This document shows, piece by piece, positions 39,569 through 49,141 of a stretch of 64,000 nucleotides of DNA. The position numbers and the translations under genes are program-made. The stretch comes from Blastocatellia bacterium (GTDB lineage Bacteria > Acidobacteriota > Blastocatellia > HR10 > J050): contig JALSQX010000074.1 of NCBI GenBank assembly GCA_026985075.1, positions 1-64,000 on the forward strand, written 5' to 3'. The notes under the pieces were generated by a model. That model searched no databases, was not told the origin of the DNA, and worked only from the letters and a program-made list of their open reading frames with translations. Positions within the stretch are counted from its first letter, which is position 1, and each line of letters begins with the position of its first letter.

Positions 39569-41197
39569 ATGAGAGTGATTGTCGCGATCATACTGTCGAT
39601 GGTTCCCACCAGCGCATCGAACAGCGCTCCGTCCCTCGTCCGAGCACTCTCGCTCACGAGACCAATTGAGCGACAGTATCTGCCCGTTCTCTTCTCTGGA
39701 AATGAGCGGCGCGGGATGGCATCCGGCGCGCCATCATTTTCATCATTCGTGGCCGGCCTGTGGCCCAAGCGTGATTCTCGTGAAAGTGAGTTCATTGGAG
39801 GGCGATGCCTTGCCGTCGCCACGCCCTCTTCAGGGCACACCAATGGGCCGTCAACAGTCCTCCTTCGAGGCCAGAGGTCATCGAGCGATTCCCAGAGAGG
39901 ATCTCCCTCCCCTGAGCAACGAGCCGCGCGCCGACGATTGGCCCGGAAGTACATGCACGGCTACTATTGGCTGTATTTCATCGAACAGGGATACACTTTC
40001 CTCATCCTCTCTCTCATCTTGATGTCGGGACTCTCGGCCAGTCTGCGCCAATGGGCTCAGCGGATGAGCCAGCGACGGATCAGCCTCACACTCATCTACG
40101 GGGGATTGTTCATCTCTCTGCTGGCCGTCCTTCGCCTTCCTCTGGAAGCTTATCGCTTCTGGCGAGAGAGACAATATGGATTCGCCACCCAGGATATGTG
40201 GAGCTGGATGGGCGATGAAGGCAAGGAGTTCGTCATCGCGCTCATACTCGGCTCACTCGTCGCGCTCGCCGTTTATACAGTCATCCGCAAGGCTCCGCGC
40301 ACGTGGTGGTTGTGGGCTTCGGGTGTACTCATCGGATGGATCATCTTCATCATGACTATCGCGCCAGTCTTCATCGCTCCGCTGTTCAACACGTTCCGAC
40401 CCCTTGGGGACGAATCATTACGCCAGCGCATTCTGGCCCTGGCTCACGAATATGGCATTCCCGCCGATGAGGTTTATCAGGTCGATGCCAGCCGGCAATC
40501 CCGTCACACCAATGCTTACGTGGCCGGAGTGCTGGGAACGCAACGCATCGTCCTCTACGATACGCTTATAGAGCATTTCGCGCCTGAAGAAGTGGAATTC
40601 ATCATGGGACACGAAATGGGCCATTATGTGTTGCACCATGTGTGGAAGGGCATCGCTTTGGCGAGCGCGCTCATCGTCATCGGCCTGTGGATCATCTTCC
40701 GCCTCGCTCCCTGGCTCATTCGCCGGTATCACCGCCGGTGGAAATTCAGAGAGATATCCGATGTGGCGAGCTTACCTTTACTGCTGCTGCTCGGAAGCCT
40801 CTATGCCTTTCTGCTCAACCCGGTCATCAACGGCTTCAGCCGCCACCTGGAACACGAAGCCGACCTTTTCGGCTTGCGCGTCGCGCCTCATCCCGAGGCC
40901 GCCATCACGGCGTTCGAGAAATTCGAGATCATCGACCTCTCCGAGGCCGATCCTCCACCGTTCATCGAATTCTGGCTCTACACCCATCCCAGCCTCCATC
41001 ATCGCATAGAGACGGTTAAGGCTTTCCTCGCCAAGAGGGAGCGATCATTCACAGGCGATGGTGATTCATCGCGTAGAAGACGATTCTTCGGGGAGATGAT
41101 CAACGAGAGGGGATCATGCGTCCTCTCCATCCGTCGTGGTGAGCTCGCTGCCCATGAGCGATTCCCTCACTATTCTGAAACGCGCTTCTGGCGATGA
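39569..41197 (+). CDS. M48 family (Ste24/CAAX-protease-like) membrane zinc protease
   Basis: This 542-residue protein carries the zinc-protease motif HEMGH (His348, His352) and the downstream EHEAD motif (Glu428 as third ligand). Several membrane helices surround them (about 130-155, 170-190, 220-240, 248-270, 360-380 and 395-415). This is the Ste24-like M48A layout of inner-membrane proteases that degrade or process membrane proteins. The N terminus is odd. Residues 1-20 resemble a signal peptide, followed by about 100 polar, low-complexity residues before the first family helix, so translation could also begin further in. The C-terminal 40 residues are basic and not family-like. Confidence 0.8.
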   Translation: MRVIVAIILSMVPTSASNSAPSLVRALSLTRPIERQYLPVLFSGNERRGMASGAPSFSSFVAGLWPKRDSRESEFIGGRCLAVATPSSGHTNGPSTVLLRGQRSSSDSQRGSPSPEQRAARRRLARKYMHGYYWLYFIEQGYTFLILSLILMSGLSASLRQWAQRMSQRRISLTLIYGGLFISLLAVLRLPLEAYRFWRERQYGFATQDMWSWMGDEGKEFVIALILGSLVALAVYTVIRKAPRTWWLWASGVLIGWIIFIMTIAPVFIAPLFNTFRPLGDESLRQRILALAHEYGIPADEVYQVDASRQSRHTNAYVAGVLGTQRIVLYDTLIEHFAPEEVEFIMGHEMGHYVLHHVWKGIALASALIVIGLWIIFRLAPWLIRRYHRRWKFREISDVASLPLLLLLGSLYAFLLNPVINGFSRHLEHEADLFGLRVAPHPEAAITAFEKFEIIDLSEADPPPFIEFWLYTHPSLHHRIETVKAFLAKRERSFTGDGDSSRRRRFFGEMINERGSCVLSIRRGELAAHERFPHYSETRFWR

Positions 41198-41290
41198 CAC
41201 GTCACTCCTATGAAGGCGGCTACCCTGAAGCGCGGTCTGAGATCATATATCAGCTCTGGTTGGCGTCTCTGCAAATGTTCTCGGTTCTCT

Positions 41291-41318
41291 CTGAAATCCG
41301 GCAGTTTTCGTGTATAAT
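41291..41318 (+). promoter_or_regulatory. Sigma-70-type promoter of the pantothenate operon
   Basis: A perfect TATAAT at 41313-41318 has CTGAAA (4 of 6 to TTGACA) 16 bases upstream at 41291-41296. The predicted start near 41325 gives a leader of about 53 bases before panD, which has GGGAG ahead of its ATG. Confidence 0.65.
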
Positions 41319-41377
41319 GACTTCTTTTCCAAACCGAACAGAAATGAGCATCTGGGTCAGAGGGAGATGGGAGAGCT

Positions 41378-41755
41378 ATGCAGCGGATCTTATTGAAATC
41401 GAAAATCCATCGGGCCGTGGTCACTGAGGCCGATCTGCACTACGAAGGGAGCATCACCATTGACCGAACGCTCATGGAAGCGGCGGATATCATCGACCAT
41501 GAACAGGTGCAGATCTACAATATCAGTAATGGCGCTCGCCTGACGACCTACGCCATCGGTGGCGAGGCAGGTTCGGGTCAAATCAAGATCAACGGGGCGG
41601 CAGCCCATTTGGCCAGACCTGGAGACCTGATCATCATTGCGTCCTACGCGACTTACCAGGCGGAAGAGGCGGTCCACCATCATCCCAAGATTATTCTCGT
41701 CGATGCCGAGAATCGCATCATCGCCCGGCAACCCGAAGTCGACGTTCGCGCATAA
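41378..41755 (+). CDS. panD: Aspartate 1-decarboxylase
   Basis: This 125-residue proenzyme makes beta-alanine from aspartate for pantothenate and coenzyme A. The self-cleavage site is Gly24-Ser25 in YEGSITID, where Ser25 becomes the pyruvoyl cofactor. Other family features are [20 protein letters not shown] at the N terminus and [17 protein letters not shown], then KINGAAAH near the active site. The length equals the usual bacterial enzyme. It is the first gene of the pan operon, directly after a TATAAT promoter, and panB follows 26 bases later. It may need a PanM/PanZ-type maturation factor in some bacteria; none is seen here. Confidence 0.96.
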   Translation: MQRILLKSKIHRAVVTEADLHYEGSITIDRTLMEAADIIDHEQVQIYNISNGARLTTYAIGGEAGSGQIKINGAAAHLARPGDLIIIASYATYQAEEAVHHHPKIILVDAENRIIARQPEVDVRA

Positions 41756-41781
41756 CGGATGAACAGCGAGGGGAGAGAACC

Positions 41782-42648
41782 ATGGCCGCGCCTGAGAAAG
41801 TTACGCCGCAAACTCTTGGAGAGCTCAAACAGCGGGGTCAAAAGATCACTGCTCTCACTGCCTATGACTATCCCATGGCCCGGCTCATGGACAAAGCGGG
41901 CGTTGACGTCATCCTGGTGGGCGATTCCCTGGGCATGGTCGTACTCGGATATGACTCGACGTTGCCGGTGACCGTAGACGACGTCATTCACCATTGCCGG
42001 GCTGTGAGGCGGGCCGTCCAGCGCGCGTTGGTGGTTGCTGATATGCCGTTCGGCTCGTATCAGACGAGCACCGATCAGGCCGTAGAGAACGCCATTCGAC
42101 TGATCAAAGAGGGAGGGGCGGAAGCCGTCAAGCTGGAAGGAGGTGTAACGTGGGCGGCGACCATCGAACGTATCCAACGGGCGGGCATCCCGGTCATGGG
42201 ACACATCGGCCTCCTGCCTCAGTCGGTGCTTCTCTCCGGCGGTTACAAAGTTCAAGGACGGGAGATCGACGATATTGAGAGGCTCCTTCAAGACGCCGAT
42301 GCTGTTCAAGAAGCCGGCGCGTTCTCCATCGTCTTGGAGGGCATCCCGGCCCCGGTGGCGAAACTCATCACCCGGAGAGTGACCATCCCCACCATTGGCA
42401 TCGGTGCCGGCGTCGACTGTGATGGACAAATCCTCGTCGTTCATGACCTGCTGGGACTCATCTTGAATCACAAACCCAAATTTGTGCGGACTTATGCGCA
42501 TCTGCGCGAGGAGATGGAGAGCGCCTTCGGTCGATTCATCGAGGATGTTCATCGCGGCGACTTTCCCTCGCCGGAAGAATCTTACACGTTGACCGACGAC
42601 GTCAAACGGCTGCTGGAGGAGCGATATGGAGGTCATTCACACGATTGA
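41782..42648 (+). CDS. panB: 3-methyl-2-oxobutanoate hydroxymethyltransferase
   Basis: This 288-residue cytoplasmic enzyme adds a hydroxymethyl group from methylene-tetrahydrofolate to alpha-ketoisovalerate, giving ketopantoate. Conserved motifs include [38 protein letters not shown] with metal-binding Asp, [20 protein letters not shown] and [19 protein letters not shown]. Length and motifs are normal. Its 3' end overlaps panC by 23 bases, so the two proteins are translationally coupled. It provides the substrate for the DUF2520 oxidoreductase two genes downstream, if that enzyme is the ketopantoate reductase. Confidence 0.96.
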   Translation: MAAPEKVTPQTLGELKQRGQKITALTAYDYPMARLMDKAGVDVILVGDSLGMVVLGYDSTLPVTVDDVIHHCRAVRRAVQRALVVADMPFGSYQTSTDQAVENAIRLIKEGGAEAVKLEGGVTWAATIERIQRAGIPVMGHIGLLPQSVLLSGGYKVQGREIDDIERLLQDADAVQEAGAFSIVLEGIPAPVAKLITRRVTIPTIGIGAGVDCDGQILVVHDLLGLILNHKPKFVRTYAHLREEMESAFGRFIEDVHRGDFPSPEESYTLTDDVKRLLEERYGGHSHD

Positions 42649-43471
42649 AGAGATGAAGGCGCGAACCCGCGCTCATCGTGCTCGAGGAGAGCGCATCGGT
42701 TTCGTCCCCACCATGGGCGCGTTGCACGACGGCCATTTGAGTCTGGTGCGCGCGGCTCGCCAGCAGTGTGATATCGTCGTCGTCTCCATATTCGTCAATC
42801 CTACGCAGTTCGGGCCTCAGGAGGATTACGACCGGTATCCCCGCGACCTCGCCGGCGACGTGAATGCGCTCACCGCCGAGGGCGTCGATTACGTCTTCGC
42901 TCCAACAGTGGAAGAGATGTATCCGCCCGGATTCGCGACCTATGTGGAGGTCGAAGGGTTGAGCGAGCGGCTGTGCGGGCGCTCCCGGCCGGGGCATTTC
43001 CGGGGCGTGGCCACGGTGGTGATGAAACTGTTGGCCATCGTCGCTCCGGATCGCGCTTACTTTGGTCAAAAGGACGCTCAACAGGCGGTCATCATCAAGC
43101 GCATGGTGCGCGACCTGAATCTGGATCCGGAAATCGTCGTCTGCCCTATCGTTCGCGAAAAAGATGGCCTGGCCATGAGCTCGCGAAATCGTTACCTCTC
43201 GCCCGAGGAACGGAAAGCGGCCACCGTCTTATATCGAGCCCTTCGACGGGCCCAAGAATTGATCGATGCCGGCGAAACGGATGCCGCGACAATCATCCGG
43301 GCGATGCGCGATATCCTCGCTGCCGAACCACGCGCTCGCATCGATTATGTGGAGATCGTTCATCCGCAGACGCTCGATCCCCTGTCCATCATCGCCGATG
43401 AATGTCTCATCGCTTTAGCCGTGTATATCGGGAGCGCGCGCTTGATTGACAATGTGCTCATCAGGAAGTAG
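42626..43471 (+). CDS. panC: Pantothenate synthetase (pantoate-beta-alanine ligase)
   Basis: This 281-residue ATP-dependent ligase joins pantoate and beta-alanine through a pantoyl-adenylate. It is a nucleotidyltransferase-fold enzyme with the HxGH motif in [13 protein letters not shown], the [10 protein letters not shown] pantoate loop, the FRGVATVV segment and the KMSKS-like [12 protein letters not shown]. The ribosome-binding site GGAGGAG lies inside the end of panB, and the ATG at 42626 overlaps it. All expected catalytic elements are present. Confidence 0.96.
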   Translation: MEVIHTIEEMKARTRAHRARGERIGFVPTMGALHDGHLSLVRAARQQCDIVVVSIFVNPTQFGPQEDYDRYPRDLAGDVNALTAEGVDYVFAPTVEEMYPPGFATYVEVEGLSERLCGRSRPGHFRGVATVVMKLLAIVAPDRAYFGQKDAQQAVIIKRMVRDLNLDPEIVVCPIVREKDGLAMSSRNRYLSPEERKAATVLYRALRRAQELIDAGETDAATIIRAMRDILAAEPRARIDYVEIVHPQTLDPLSIIADECLIALAVYIGSARLIDNVLIRK

Positions 43472-43522
43472 CTCTCATGAGATGACCGATGTGCTGAAAC
43501 GATCAACTCTCCAGAGCGTGTC

Positions 43523-44416
43523 ATGAGAACAGGGACTCGCCTTTCCATCATTGGACCGGGGCGCGTTGGACGGACGCTCGGCTGGGCATTGGCTCGACGC
43601 GGATTCCAGATCGTCGATGTGCTCGGCCGCGACGGCCAACGAACCGAGAACGCCGTGGCGTTCATCGGGAGTGGCCGAGGGTGTACCCGTTGGGACGAAC
43701 TTTCTGGAGAGTGGGATCTTCTTCTGGTGAGCGTGAGCGACGATGCGTTGACCGAGGTCGCCGAACGAATCGCTCATCGGTTCCCGTCGCTCCAGGGGAA
43801 GACGGCTCTTCACACCAGTGGTTTCCATTCGTCCGATGTCCTTCGCCCCCTCAAAGATCGCGGCGCCACCATCGGCTCACTCCACCCCTTGATGACGTTT
43901 TCGGAACCCGCTGTGGCCAGAGAGCGCCTCTCGGGGATCTATTACGCCGTGGAGGGAGATCCGCCAGCCGTCGCTCAGGCGCACCGCCTGGTCATCGCCC
44001 TGGAAGGACGCGCTTTCTCGATCAGCCCGGAACAGAAACCTCTCTATCATGCGGCAGCCGTACTGGCTTGCGGACACGTGGCTGCTCTTCTGGAAACGGC
44101 TTTCGCCGTACTCGATGCCATCGGTCTGGAGCCGGAATCGGCGCGCCGGGCATTCGATCCGCTCATTCGAGAAACCATCGAAAATGTCCTCCGAGAGGGC
44201 GGACGGCGCGCGCTCACCGGACCATTCGCCCGCGGCGATGCCCGGGTCATCGCGGCGCACCTGGCCGCTCTCGCCGACGTGGATCGAGATGGTGAATTCG
44301 CCAATGTATATGCGTGCCTGGGACGACGAGCGCTCCACCTGGCATCGTTACATCCTACACGCCGAGCAGCTATCCGAGCGATGTTGACGTCGGATGCGAC
44401 GAACCTCCCTCGATGA
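43523..44416 (+). CDS. Rossmann plus DUF2520 oxidoreductase, candidate ketopantoate reductase (PanG-like)
   Basis: This 297-residue protein has an N-terminal Rossmann domain (LSIIGPGRVGRTLGWALARR, residues about 6-25) and a C-terminal helical domain of the DUF2520 type (about 130-285). The latter contains FSISPEQKPLYHAAAVLACG and the following helices. The pan operon here has no PanE, and this is the fourth gene, 51 bases after panC. Proteins of this kind are associated with pantothenate genes in several bacteria, and the alternative ketopantoate reductase PanG is, to my recollection, of this family. Function is therefore inferred from context plus NAD(P)-binding fold. It could instead be an unrelated dehydrogenase carried in the operon. 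Confidence 0.75.
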   Translation: MRTGTRLSIIGPGRVGRTLGWALARRGFQIVDVLGRDGQRTENAVAFIGSGRGCTRWDELSGEWDLLLVSVSDDALTEVAERIAHRFPSLQGKTALHTSGFHSSDVLRPLKDRGATIGSLHPLMTFSEPAVARERLSGIYYAVEGDPPAVAQAHRLVIALEGRAFSISPEQKPLYHAAAVLACGHVAALLETAFAVLDAIGLEPESARRAFDPLIRETIENVLREGGRRALTGPFARGDARVIAAHLAALADVDRDGEFANVYACLGRRALHLASLHPTRRAAIRAMLTSDATNLPR

Positions 44417-44565
44417 TGGCCCCTTATGCTGAGGATGTCATCCCTGCCTGTGGTCACAGAGGATGGGAGAGGGCCAGCCCGCCGGGTTGTGGCCGACATC
44501 AAGGACATGAGATGGACCCTCCTCATCTCAGCGCGGGAATTCCCGGGATACGACACAGGCTCGTC

Positions 44566-45774
44566 TCACATAACGAGAAGAGGTGAGCAATGCGTTCCCG
44601 CTCTCACCCATTGATCCGCCAGAACGGTTATCAGGCCGTGGAGGTGCTCTGAGTGATGTCTCGCGCTGAGCGAGATGCGCAACCGAGCCGTCCCCGGAGG
44701 AACCGTGGGAGGACGGATAGCCGGAACGTGGTAGCCCGCTTCAAGGAGTCTCTCGCTGAGGGCGAGGGCGATGGCAGCATCTCCAACGATGAGGGGAAAG
44801 ATCGGACCTTGGAGTCGGGAGTCTTTGTCGGTTTTCACCCGACCGGAGAACGATGTGCGACGAAGGAGCTTGGAGAACAGTTCGATGTTCTCGCACAAAG
44901 CCGCATGGAGCGTTGGGTCGGCTCTGAAGACGTCCAGAGCGGCCAAGGCGGCCACAACGGCGGGCAGGGGAAGCGACGTGGTGAAGATGAAACTCCGAGC
45001 GCGATTCAGAAGATACGCCTTGAACTTCCGGCTCGTCGCCACATATCCGCCGAGCGAACCGAACGCTTTACTCAATGTCCCCATCTGGAACTCCACGCGA
45101 TCGCTCACACCGAAATGCTCGGCGACGCCTTTACCAGTGCGTCCAAAAACGAGAGTGGAATGTGCCTCGTCGATCAGAAGCAAGCAGCCGTACTTTTCTT
45201 TGAGCGCGACAATCTCCGCCAGCGGCGCAACGTCTCCATCCATGCTGAAATAAGCGTCAGTGACGATGATTTTCCGTTGAGCTCGCGATGAGCGCAGGAG
45301 CGACTCCAGGTGATCAACATCGGCATGGCGATAGACGTGAACGTGGGCTTTAGCCAATCGACAGCCATCGATGAGGCTGGCGTGATTCAGTGCATCGCTG
45401 AAGATATGGGCCTCATCCGTTCCCAGCGCCTGGAGAATGCCCAGATTGGCCATATACCCAGTCGGGAATAACAATGCCGCTTCCGTCCCTTTGAATCGCG
45501 CCAACTCCTGCTCCAATTGTTCGTGAATCTCGGTATATCCACTGAGCAAAGAGGCGGCGCGCGGACCGAGCCCCATGCGCGCGGTGAATTCGAGCACTCG
45601 CTCAATCACTCGGGGATGCTGAGAGAGACCCAGGTAATCATTGGTCGAAAAGAGCACGACACGATGGCCGAAGATGAGCGCCTCGACGGGAGAGAGGGGG
45701 CGCAGGGCGGTCAGCCGCCGCCGAAGACGAGACTGATCTAACTTCAGGAGTGCTTCTTCCACCCACTCGGTCAT
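44566..45774 (-). CDS. bioF: 8-amino-7-oxononanoate synthase
   Basis: This 402-residue PLP enzyme condenses pimeloyl-ACP or pimeloyl-CoA with alanine in biotin synthesis. The lysine that binds PLP is Lys236 in GTLSKAFGSLGGY. Other motifs are NDYLGLSQHP, GPRAASLLSGYTEIHEQLE, ALNHASLIDGCRL, VTDAYFSMDGDVAPL and LIDEAHSTLVFGRTGKG, all as in BioF. I chose the ATG at 45774 (GAGGG upstream), 13 bases after bioD; upstream ATGs would overlap bioD. It is the last gene of a bioB-bioA-bioD-bioF operon and converges with the pan operon. 2-amino-3-ketobutyrate ligase is the main alternative, excluded by context. Confidence 0.93.
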   Translation of the reverse strand: MTEWVEEALLKLDQSRLRRRLTALRPLSPVEALIFGHRVVLFSTNDYLGLSQHPRVIERVLEFTARMGLGPRAASLLSGYTEIHEQLEQELARFKGTEAALLFPTGYMANLGILQALGTDEAHIFSDALNHASLIDGCRLAKAHVHVYRHADVDHLESLLRSSRAQRKIIVTDAYFSMDGDVAPLAEIVALKEKYGCLLLIDEAHSTLVFGRTGKGVAEHFGVSDRVEFQMGTLSKAFGSLGGYVATSRKFKAYLLNRARSFIFTTSLPLPAVVAALAALDVFRADPTLHAALCENIELFSKLLRRTSFSGRVKTDKDSRLQGPIFPLIVGDAAIALALSERLLEAGYHVPAIRPPTVPPGTARLRISLSARHHSEHLHGLITVLADQWVRAGTHCSPLLVM

Positions 45775-45787
45775 CCGGAGAATTCCC

Positions 45788-46471
45788 TCACAGGAACCAC
45801 TCATAGGTCTGCGGGACGAGTGTTCGAGCGGTGTCCCATGTATTTTCACTCGAACAGGCCGGGAGAGTGAAAATGCGATCGACGTTCAAGAAGCGTCGCA
45901 GGGCATCGGGATTTGTTCTCTCCGCCCATCCAGGATGCGGAGGATAACGATTGAGGACGACGGCCCAGATGTTCATGCCACGAGCCCGGAGCGCCGCGTA
46001 CGTCAGCGCCGTATGATTCACCGTTCCCAACCCGGCCCGGGCAACGAGTAACACGGGAATGCCCAGTTCAGCGATGAGATCGAGCACAGAGTAATCCCAT
46101 CGAATCGGCACCATCACTCCACCGACGCCTTCGACGATGACCCCATCGCTCCGACGCCGTAAATCATGAAAGCGCTCGACGAGATGATGAACATCTATAT
46201 CGACGTCCTCCAATTCCGCTGCCACGGCCGGAGCCAGAGGATGAGACAAGCGGTACACATTCACCTCGTCCGGAGAGAGAAAGCCAGAAGCTCGACACAA
46301 AATAGCCGTATCACTGGTCTGCGTCTCCCTCGAATCAACACCGGTTTCCACCGGCTTGAATGTGGCCACGCGCCACCCCTTTTGGCGTAAAGCCAGCGTG
46401 ACGGCCGCGGCCACGACCGTCTTCCCCACTCCCGTATCGGTGCCAGTGACGAACAAAGCTTCAGGAAACAT
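45788..46471 (-). CDS. bioD: Dethiobiotin synthetase
   Basis: This 227-residue ATP-dependent carboxylase closes the ureido ring of dethiobiotin from 7,8-diaminopelargonate and CO2. It has the P-loop GTDTGVGKT near the N terminus, FKPVETGVDS with the substrate-binding lysine, and VEGVGGVMVPI and GTVNHTALT as expected for BioD. The ATG at 46471 overlaps the end of bioA by 11 bases; an ATG at 46507 would add 12 residues with no family counterpart. Tight packing within the bio operon supports coupled translation. Confidence 0.93.
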   Translation of the reverse strand: MFPEALFVTGTDTGVGKTVVAAAVTLALRQKGWRVATFKPVETGVDSRETQTSDTAILCRASGFLSPDEVNVYRLSHPLAPAVAAELEDVDIDVHHLVERFHDLRRRSDGVIVEGVGGVMVPIRWDYSVLDLIAELGIPVLLVARAGLGTVNHTALTYAALRARGMNIWAVVLNRYPPHPGWAERTNPDALRRFLNVDRIFTLPACSSENTWDTARTLVPQTYEWFL

Positions 46472-47843
46472 GTTCCGTAACTGATCGAATCGAACGGCGA
46501 ACAGCATCGGTGAGAAGATCGATTTGAGATCGGGTGATGGAAAGAGGCGGCATCAGGACGACGACGTCGCCCAATGGACGAATGAGGACGCCATGCCGCC
46601 GGGCCTCCAGACACACGCGATGACCGATGCGGCGCCCTGGCGCATAGGGCGTTTTCGTCTTCTTATTCCGTACTAACTCGATACCGACCATGAATCCCAT
46701 CTGTCGAACGTCGCCCACATGCGCGAGGTCGGCCAGCGATTGCAGTTTTCGCCGCAGATACGCGATTTTGCCCGGGAGCTTGTCTAAGATGCGATCTCGC
46801 TGGAAAATGTCGAGCGTCGCCGAAGCGACGCGGGCAGCGAGTGGATTCCCCGTATAGGTGTGCCCGTGAAAGAACGTTTTGAACTCCTCGTATCGCCCCA
46901 GGAATGCCTCAAATACCCGGTCCGTCGTCAGCGTGGCCCCCATAGGCAGGTAACCGCCCGTCAGCCCTTTGGAGAGGCAGAGGAAATCCGGCTCCACGTT
47001 TTCATGTTGGCAGGCAAAGAGTCGACCCGTTCGCCCAAAGCCCGTGGCGACTTCATCCAGGATCAGAAAAATGCCGTATCGAGAGCAAAGGTCGCGGAGA
47101 CGCCGCAAGTATCCCGGCGGATGGACCACCATTCCACCGGCCGCCTGAACTTTTGGCTCCATGACCAAGGCGGCAATCCGCCGCTGATGTCGTTTCAAGA
47201 TGTTCTCCACCTCATCAACACATTCCATGTCACATCGATCAGGACGGAGCCCCAACGGACAGCGATAACAGTGAGGAGAAGGGGCCTTGTACGTTTTGAA
47301 GAGAAGTGGTCGATACAGACTGTGAAAGAGATCGACCCCTCCGAGGCTGACCGATCCAATCGTATCCCCATGATAGGCGTCGTCCAATGTGAGAAACGTT
47401 TGCCGGCTGGCCCACCGCTTTCCTTCGGCTTGTTGCCAGTACTGAAAAGCCATCTTCAACGCCACTTCCACGGCGGTGGAGCCATTGTCCGAATAAAACA
47501 CCTTCGTCAAACATGACGGCGTCACGGCGACGAGTTTTTCGGCCAGTTCCACAGCCGGCACGTGGGTGATCCCTAATAATGTTGAATGGGCGATCCTCTC
47601 AAGCTGATGATGGATGGCTCGATCGAGCTCTTTTCGTCGATGGCCGAAGAGGTTGCACCAGAGCGAAGAGACGCCGTCAAGATATTTTCTTCCGTTCACA
47701 TCATAGAGGTAATTTCCCCGCCCGCGCTCGACGATGATGATGTCTTCGTTCGCGTATTCCTGCATCTGAGTGAACGGGTGCCAGATGAATGTCTTATCCC
47801 CGATCACCCACCGATCTCGCCGTAATTGACGACGCGAACTCAC
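46461..47843 (-). CDS. bioA: Adenosylmethionine-8-amino-7-oxononanoate aminotransferase
   Basis: This 460-residue class III aminotransferase makes 7,8-diaminopelargonate using S-adenosylmethionine as amino donor. Motifs are FIWHPFTQMQEY, GVSSLWCNLFGHRRKELD, FYSDNGSTAVEVALKMA, DAYHGDTIGSVSLGG, LILDEVATGFGRTG and the PLP lysine in LCLSKGLTGGYLP. The WHPFTQ and YSDNGSTA signatures distinguish BioA from other class III enzymes. The GTG start at 47843 overlaps the bioB stop (GTGA) and is preceded by GAGGAGG. The frame is open much further upstream, but only because it runs antiparallel-free through bioB. Confidence 0.94.
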   Translation of the reverse strand: MSSRRQLRRDRWVIGDKTFIWHPFTQMQEYANEDIIIVERGRGNYLYDVNGRKYLDGVSSLWCNLFGHRRKELDRAIHHQLERIAHSTLLGITHVPAVELAEKLVAVTPSCLTKVFYSDNGSTAVEVALKMAFQYWQQAEGKRWASRQTFLTLDDAYHGDTIGSVSLGGVDLFHSLYRPLLFKTYKAPSPHCYRCPLGLRPDRCDMECVDEVENILKRHQRRIAALVMEPKVQAAGGMVVHPPGYLRRLRDLCSRYGIFLILDEVATGFGRTGRLFACQHENVEPDFLCLSKGLTGGYLPMGATLTTDRVFEAFLGRYEEFKTFFHGHTYTGNPLAARVASATLDIFQRDRILDKLPGKIAYLRRKLQSLADLAHVGDVRQMGFMVGIELVRNKKTKTPYAPGRRIGHRVCLEARRHGVLIRPLGDVVVLMPPLSITRSQIDLLTDAVRRSIRSVTEHVS

Positions 47844-48817
47844 TGGACGACCTCCTCGATCTCGAATCCCAGGTCTTCGATCATCTGATACACGTCTGGC
47901 ATCGCCTGTCCACCAGTTGTCAGATAGCCACCGGCAAAGAGAGAGTTCGCGGCGTAGAGAGCCAGCGGTTGTAAATGCCGCAAATTGATCTCCCGTCCCC
48001 CGGCGACGCGGATATCCTTCTGCGGATTCAAAAAACGAAACAGAGCCAGCACCTTGAGACATCGCCCAGGCGTCAGTCGGCGACAACCGCTGAGCGGTGT
48101 TCCCTCAATGGGATTCAGAAAATTGATGGGGATAGAATCAATGTCTAACTGACGAACGGCGAATGCCAGGTCCACAACATCGTCATCGCCTTCTCCCATG
48201 CCGATGATCCCGCCCGAGCAGGTCTCCAGGCCCGCTTCTTTGACAACCTCGAGCGTCCTGACGCGATCGCGATAGGTATGTGTCGTGCAGATCCGGGGAA
48301 AGAAGCGCTCCGATGTTTCCAAATTATGGTTGTATCGATCAACCCCCGCTTCCTTCAACCAGCGCGCCTTCTCTCGCGTCAGAAGGCCGAGCGAACAACA
48401 GATTTTGATGGGCACGCGATCTTTAATCTCCCGAACAGCCTCGACGATCGTCTCCAACTGGTGCCACGTTGGTCCCCGCGTGGCCGTCACAATACAGTAT
48501 GTCCCAGCGCGCGCCTCATAGGCTCGGAGCGCTCCTTCCACGAGATCCTCTTTGGGTAACAACGGATAACGGTTAATGGATGCCGATGAAATGGACGATT
48601 GTGAGCAGAAGGTGCAATCCTCGGGACATCCTCCACTCTTGGCATTTCTTAACACGTGAATGCGCACGTTGAGACCATGATAACGCTGGCGAATCCGGAA
48701 AGCAGCGCCAAGGAGTTCGAGCAATGTAGTATCCGGCTCCTGCAACACCTGGAGCGCTTCTTCCCGGGTGGGAACTCTTCCAGCCAGAATTGCTTCAGCA
48801 AATGCCGCCCAGTCCAT
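47840..48817 (-). CDS. bioB: Biotin synthase
   Basis: This 325-residue radical SAM enzyme inserts sulfur into dethiobiotin. The [4Fe-4S] motif is Cys64, Cys68, Cys71 in GGCPEDCTFCSQS. Ligands and motifs for the [2Fe-2S] cluster follow: CCSLGLL, YNHNLETSERFFP, CSGGIIGMGE, INFLNPIEGTPL and the Arg in DIRVAGGRE. The ATG at 48817 with GGGGGG upstream begins a family-like N terminus; an ATG at 48862 would add 15 residues. It is the first gene of the bio operon and lies about 100 bases downstream of a strong promoter. Confidence 0.95.
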   Translation of the reverse strand: MDWAAFAEAILAGRVPTREEALQVLQEPDTTLLELLGAAFRIRQRYHGLNVRIHVLRNAKSGGCPEDCTFCSQSSISSASINRYPLLPKEDLVEGALRAYEARAGTYCIVTATRGPTWHQLETIVEAVREIKDRVPIKICCSLGLLTREKARWLKEAGVDRYNHNLETSERFFPRICTTHTYRDRVRTLEVVKEAGLETCSGGIIGMGEGDDDVVDLAFAVRQLDIDSIPINFLNPIEGTPLSGCRRLTPGRCLKVLALFRFLNPQKDIRVAGGREINLRHLQPLALYAANSLFAGGYLTTGGQAMPDVYQMIEDLGFEIEEVVQ

Positions 48818-49141
48818 TCCTGATGCCCCCCATCGGCGTCGCCGCAAGTTTCGGCTACGCACGCTTTGTCATCCCGTCTCTCGATCTTCCTTTCACCAAG
48901 AGAAGCCGGGAAAGCCGAGGATTATAATAACTCCGATTTCGGTGCTGCAACTCCCGCCGTGATCGGCGAGCCGCCCGAAAAACAAACGTCACGTCAGCGC
49001 ACGAAGATGCGATATCTGCCGCTCGCGCCTTCAAGGAAGCGCTCCTGAGCGCTGAGCCCACCCATGACCACTGACCTTCGATGGCTCATGACGTTTTATC
49101 CGCGGCGCGGGGAGGCGGCAATGGAGCATTCGACCACAGCC
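48818..49141. other. 324-base gap between bioB and the HepT-like gene
   Basis: It contains the minus-strand bio promoter at 48921-48950 and the 3' flank of the HepT-like gene. I see no gene and no terminator-like hairpin with a T-run after the HepT stop at 49142. Plus-strand open frames here are antisense to real genes. Confidence 0.6.
48921..48950 (-). promoter_or_regulatory. Sigma-70-type promoter of the biotin operon
   Basis: On the minus strand TTGCAG (48950-48945) and a perfect TATAAT (48926-48921) are 18 bases apart. The predicted start near 48914 leaves a leader of about 97 bases before bioB. I see no palindrome resembling the known BirA, BioR or BioQ operators around it. Confidence 0.75.

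Noticed and set aside
44534-44545. 12-bp palindrome CGGGAATTCCCG between the convergent pan and bio operons
   Set aside because: Too short and isolated to assign; not followed by T-runs on either strand.
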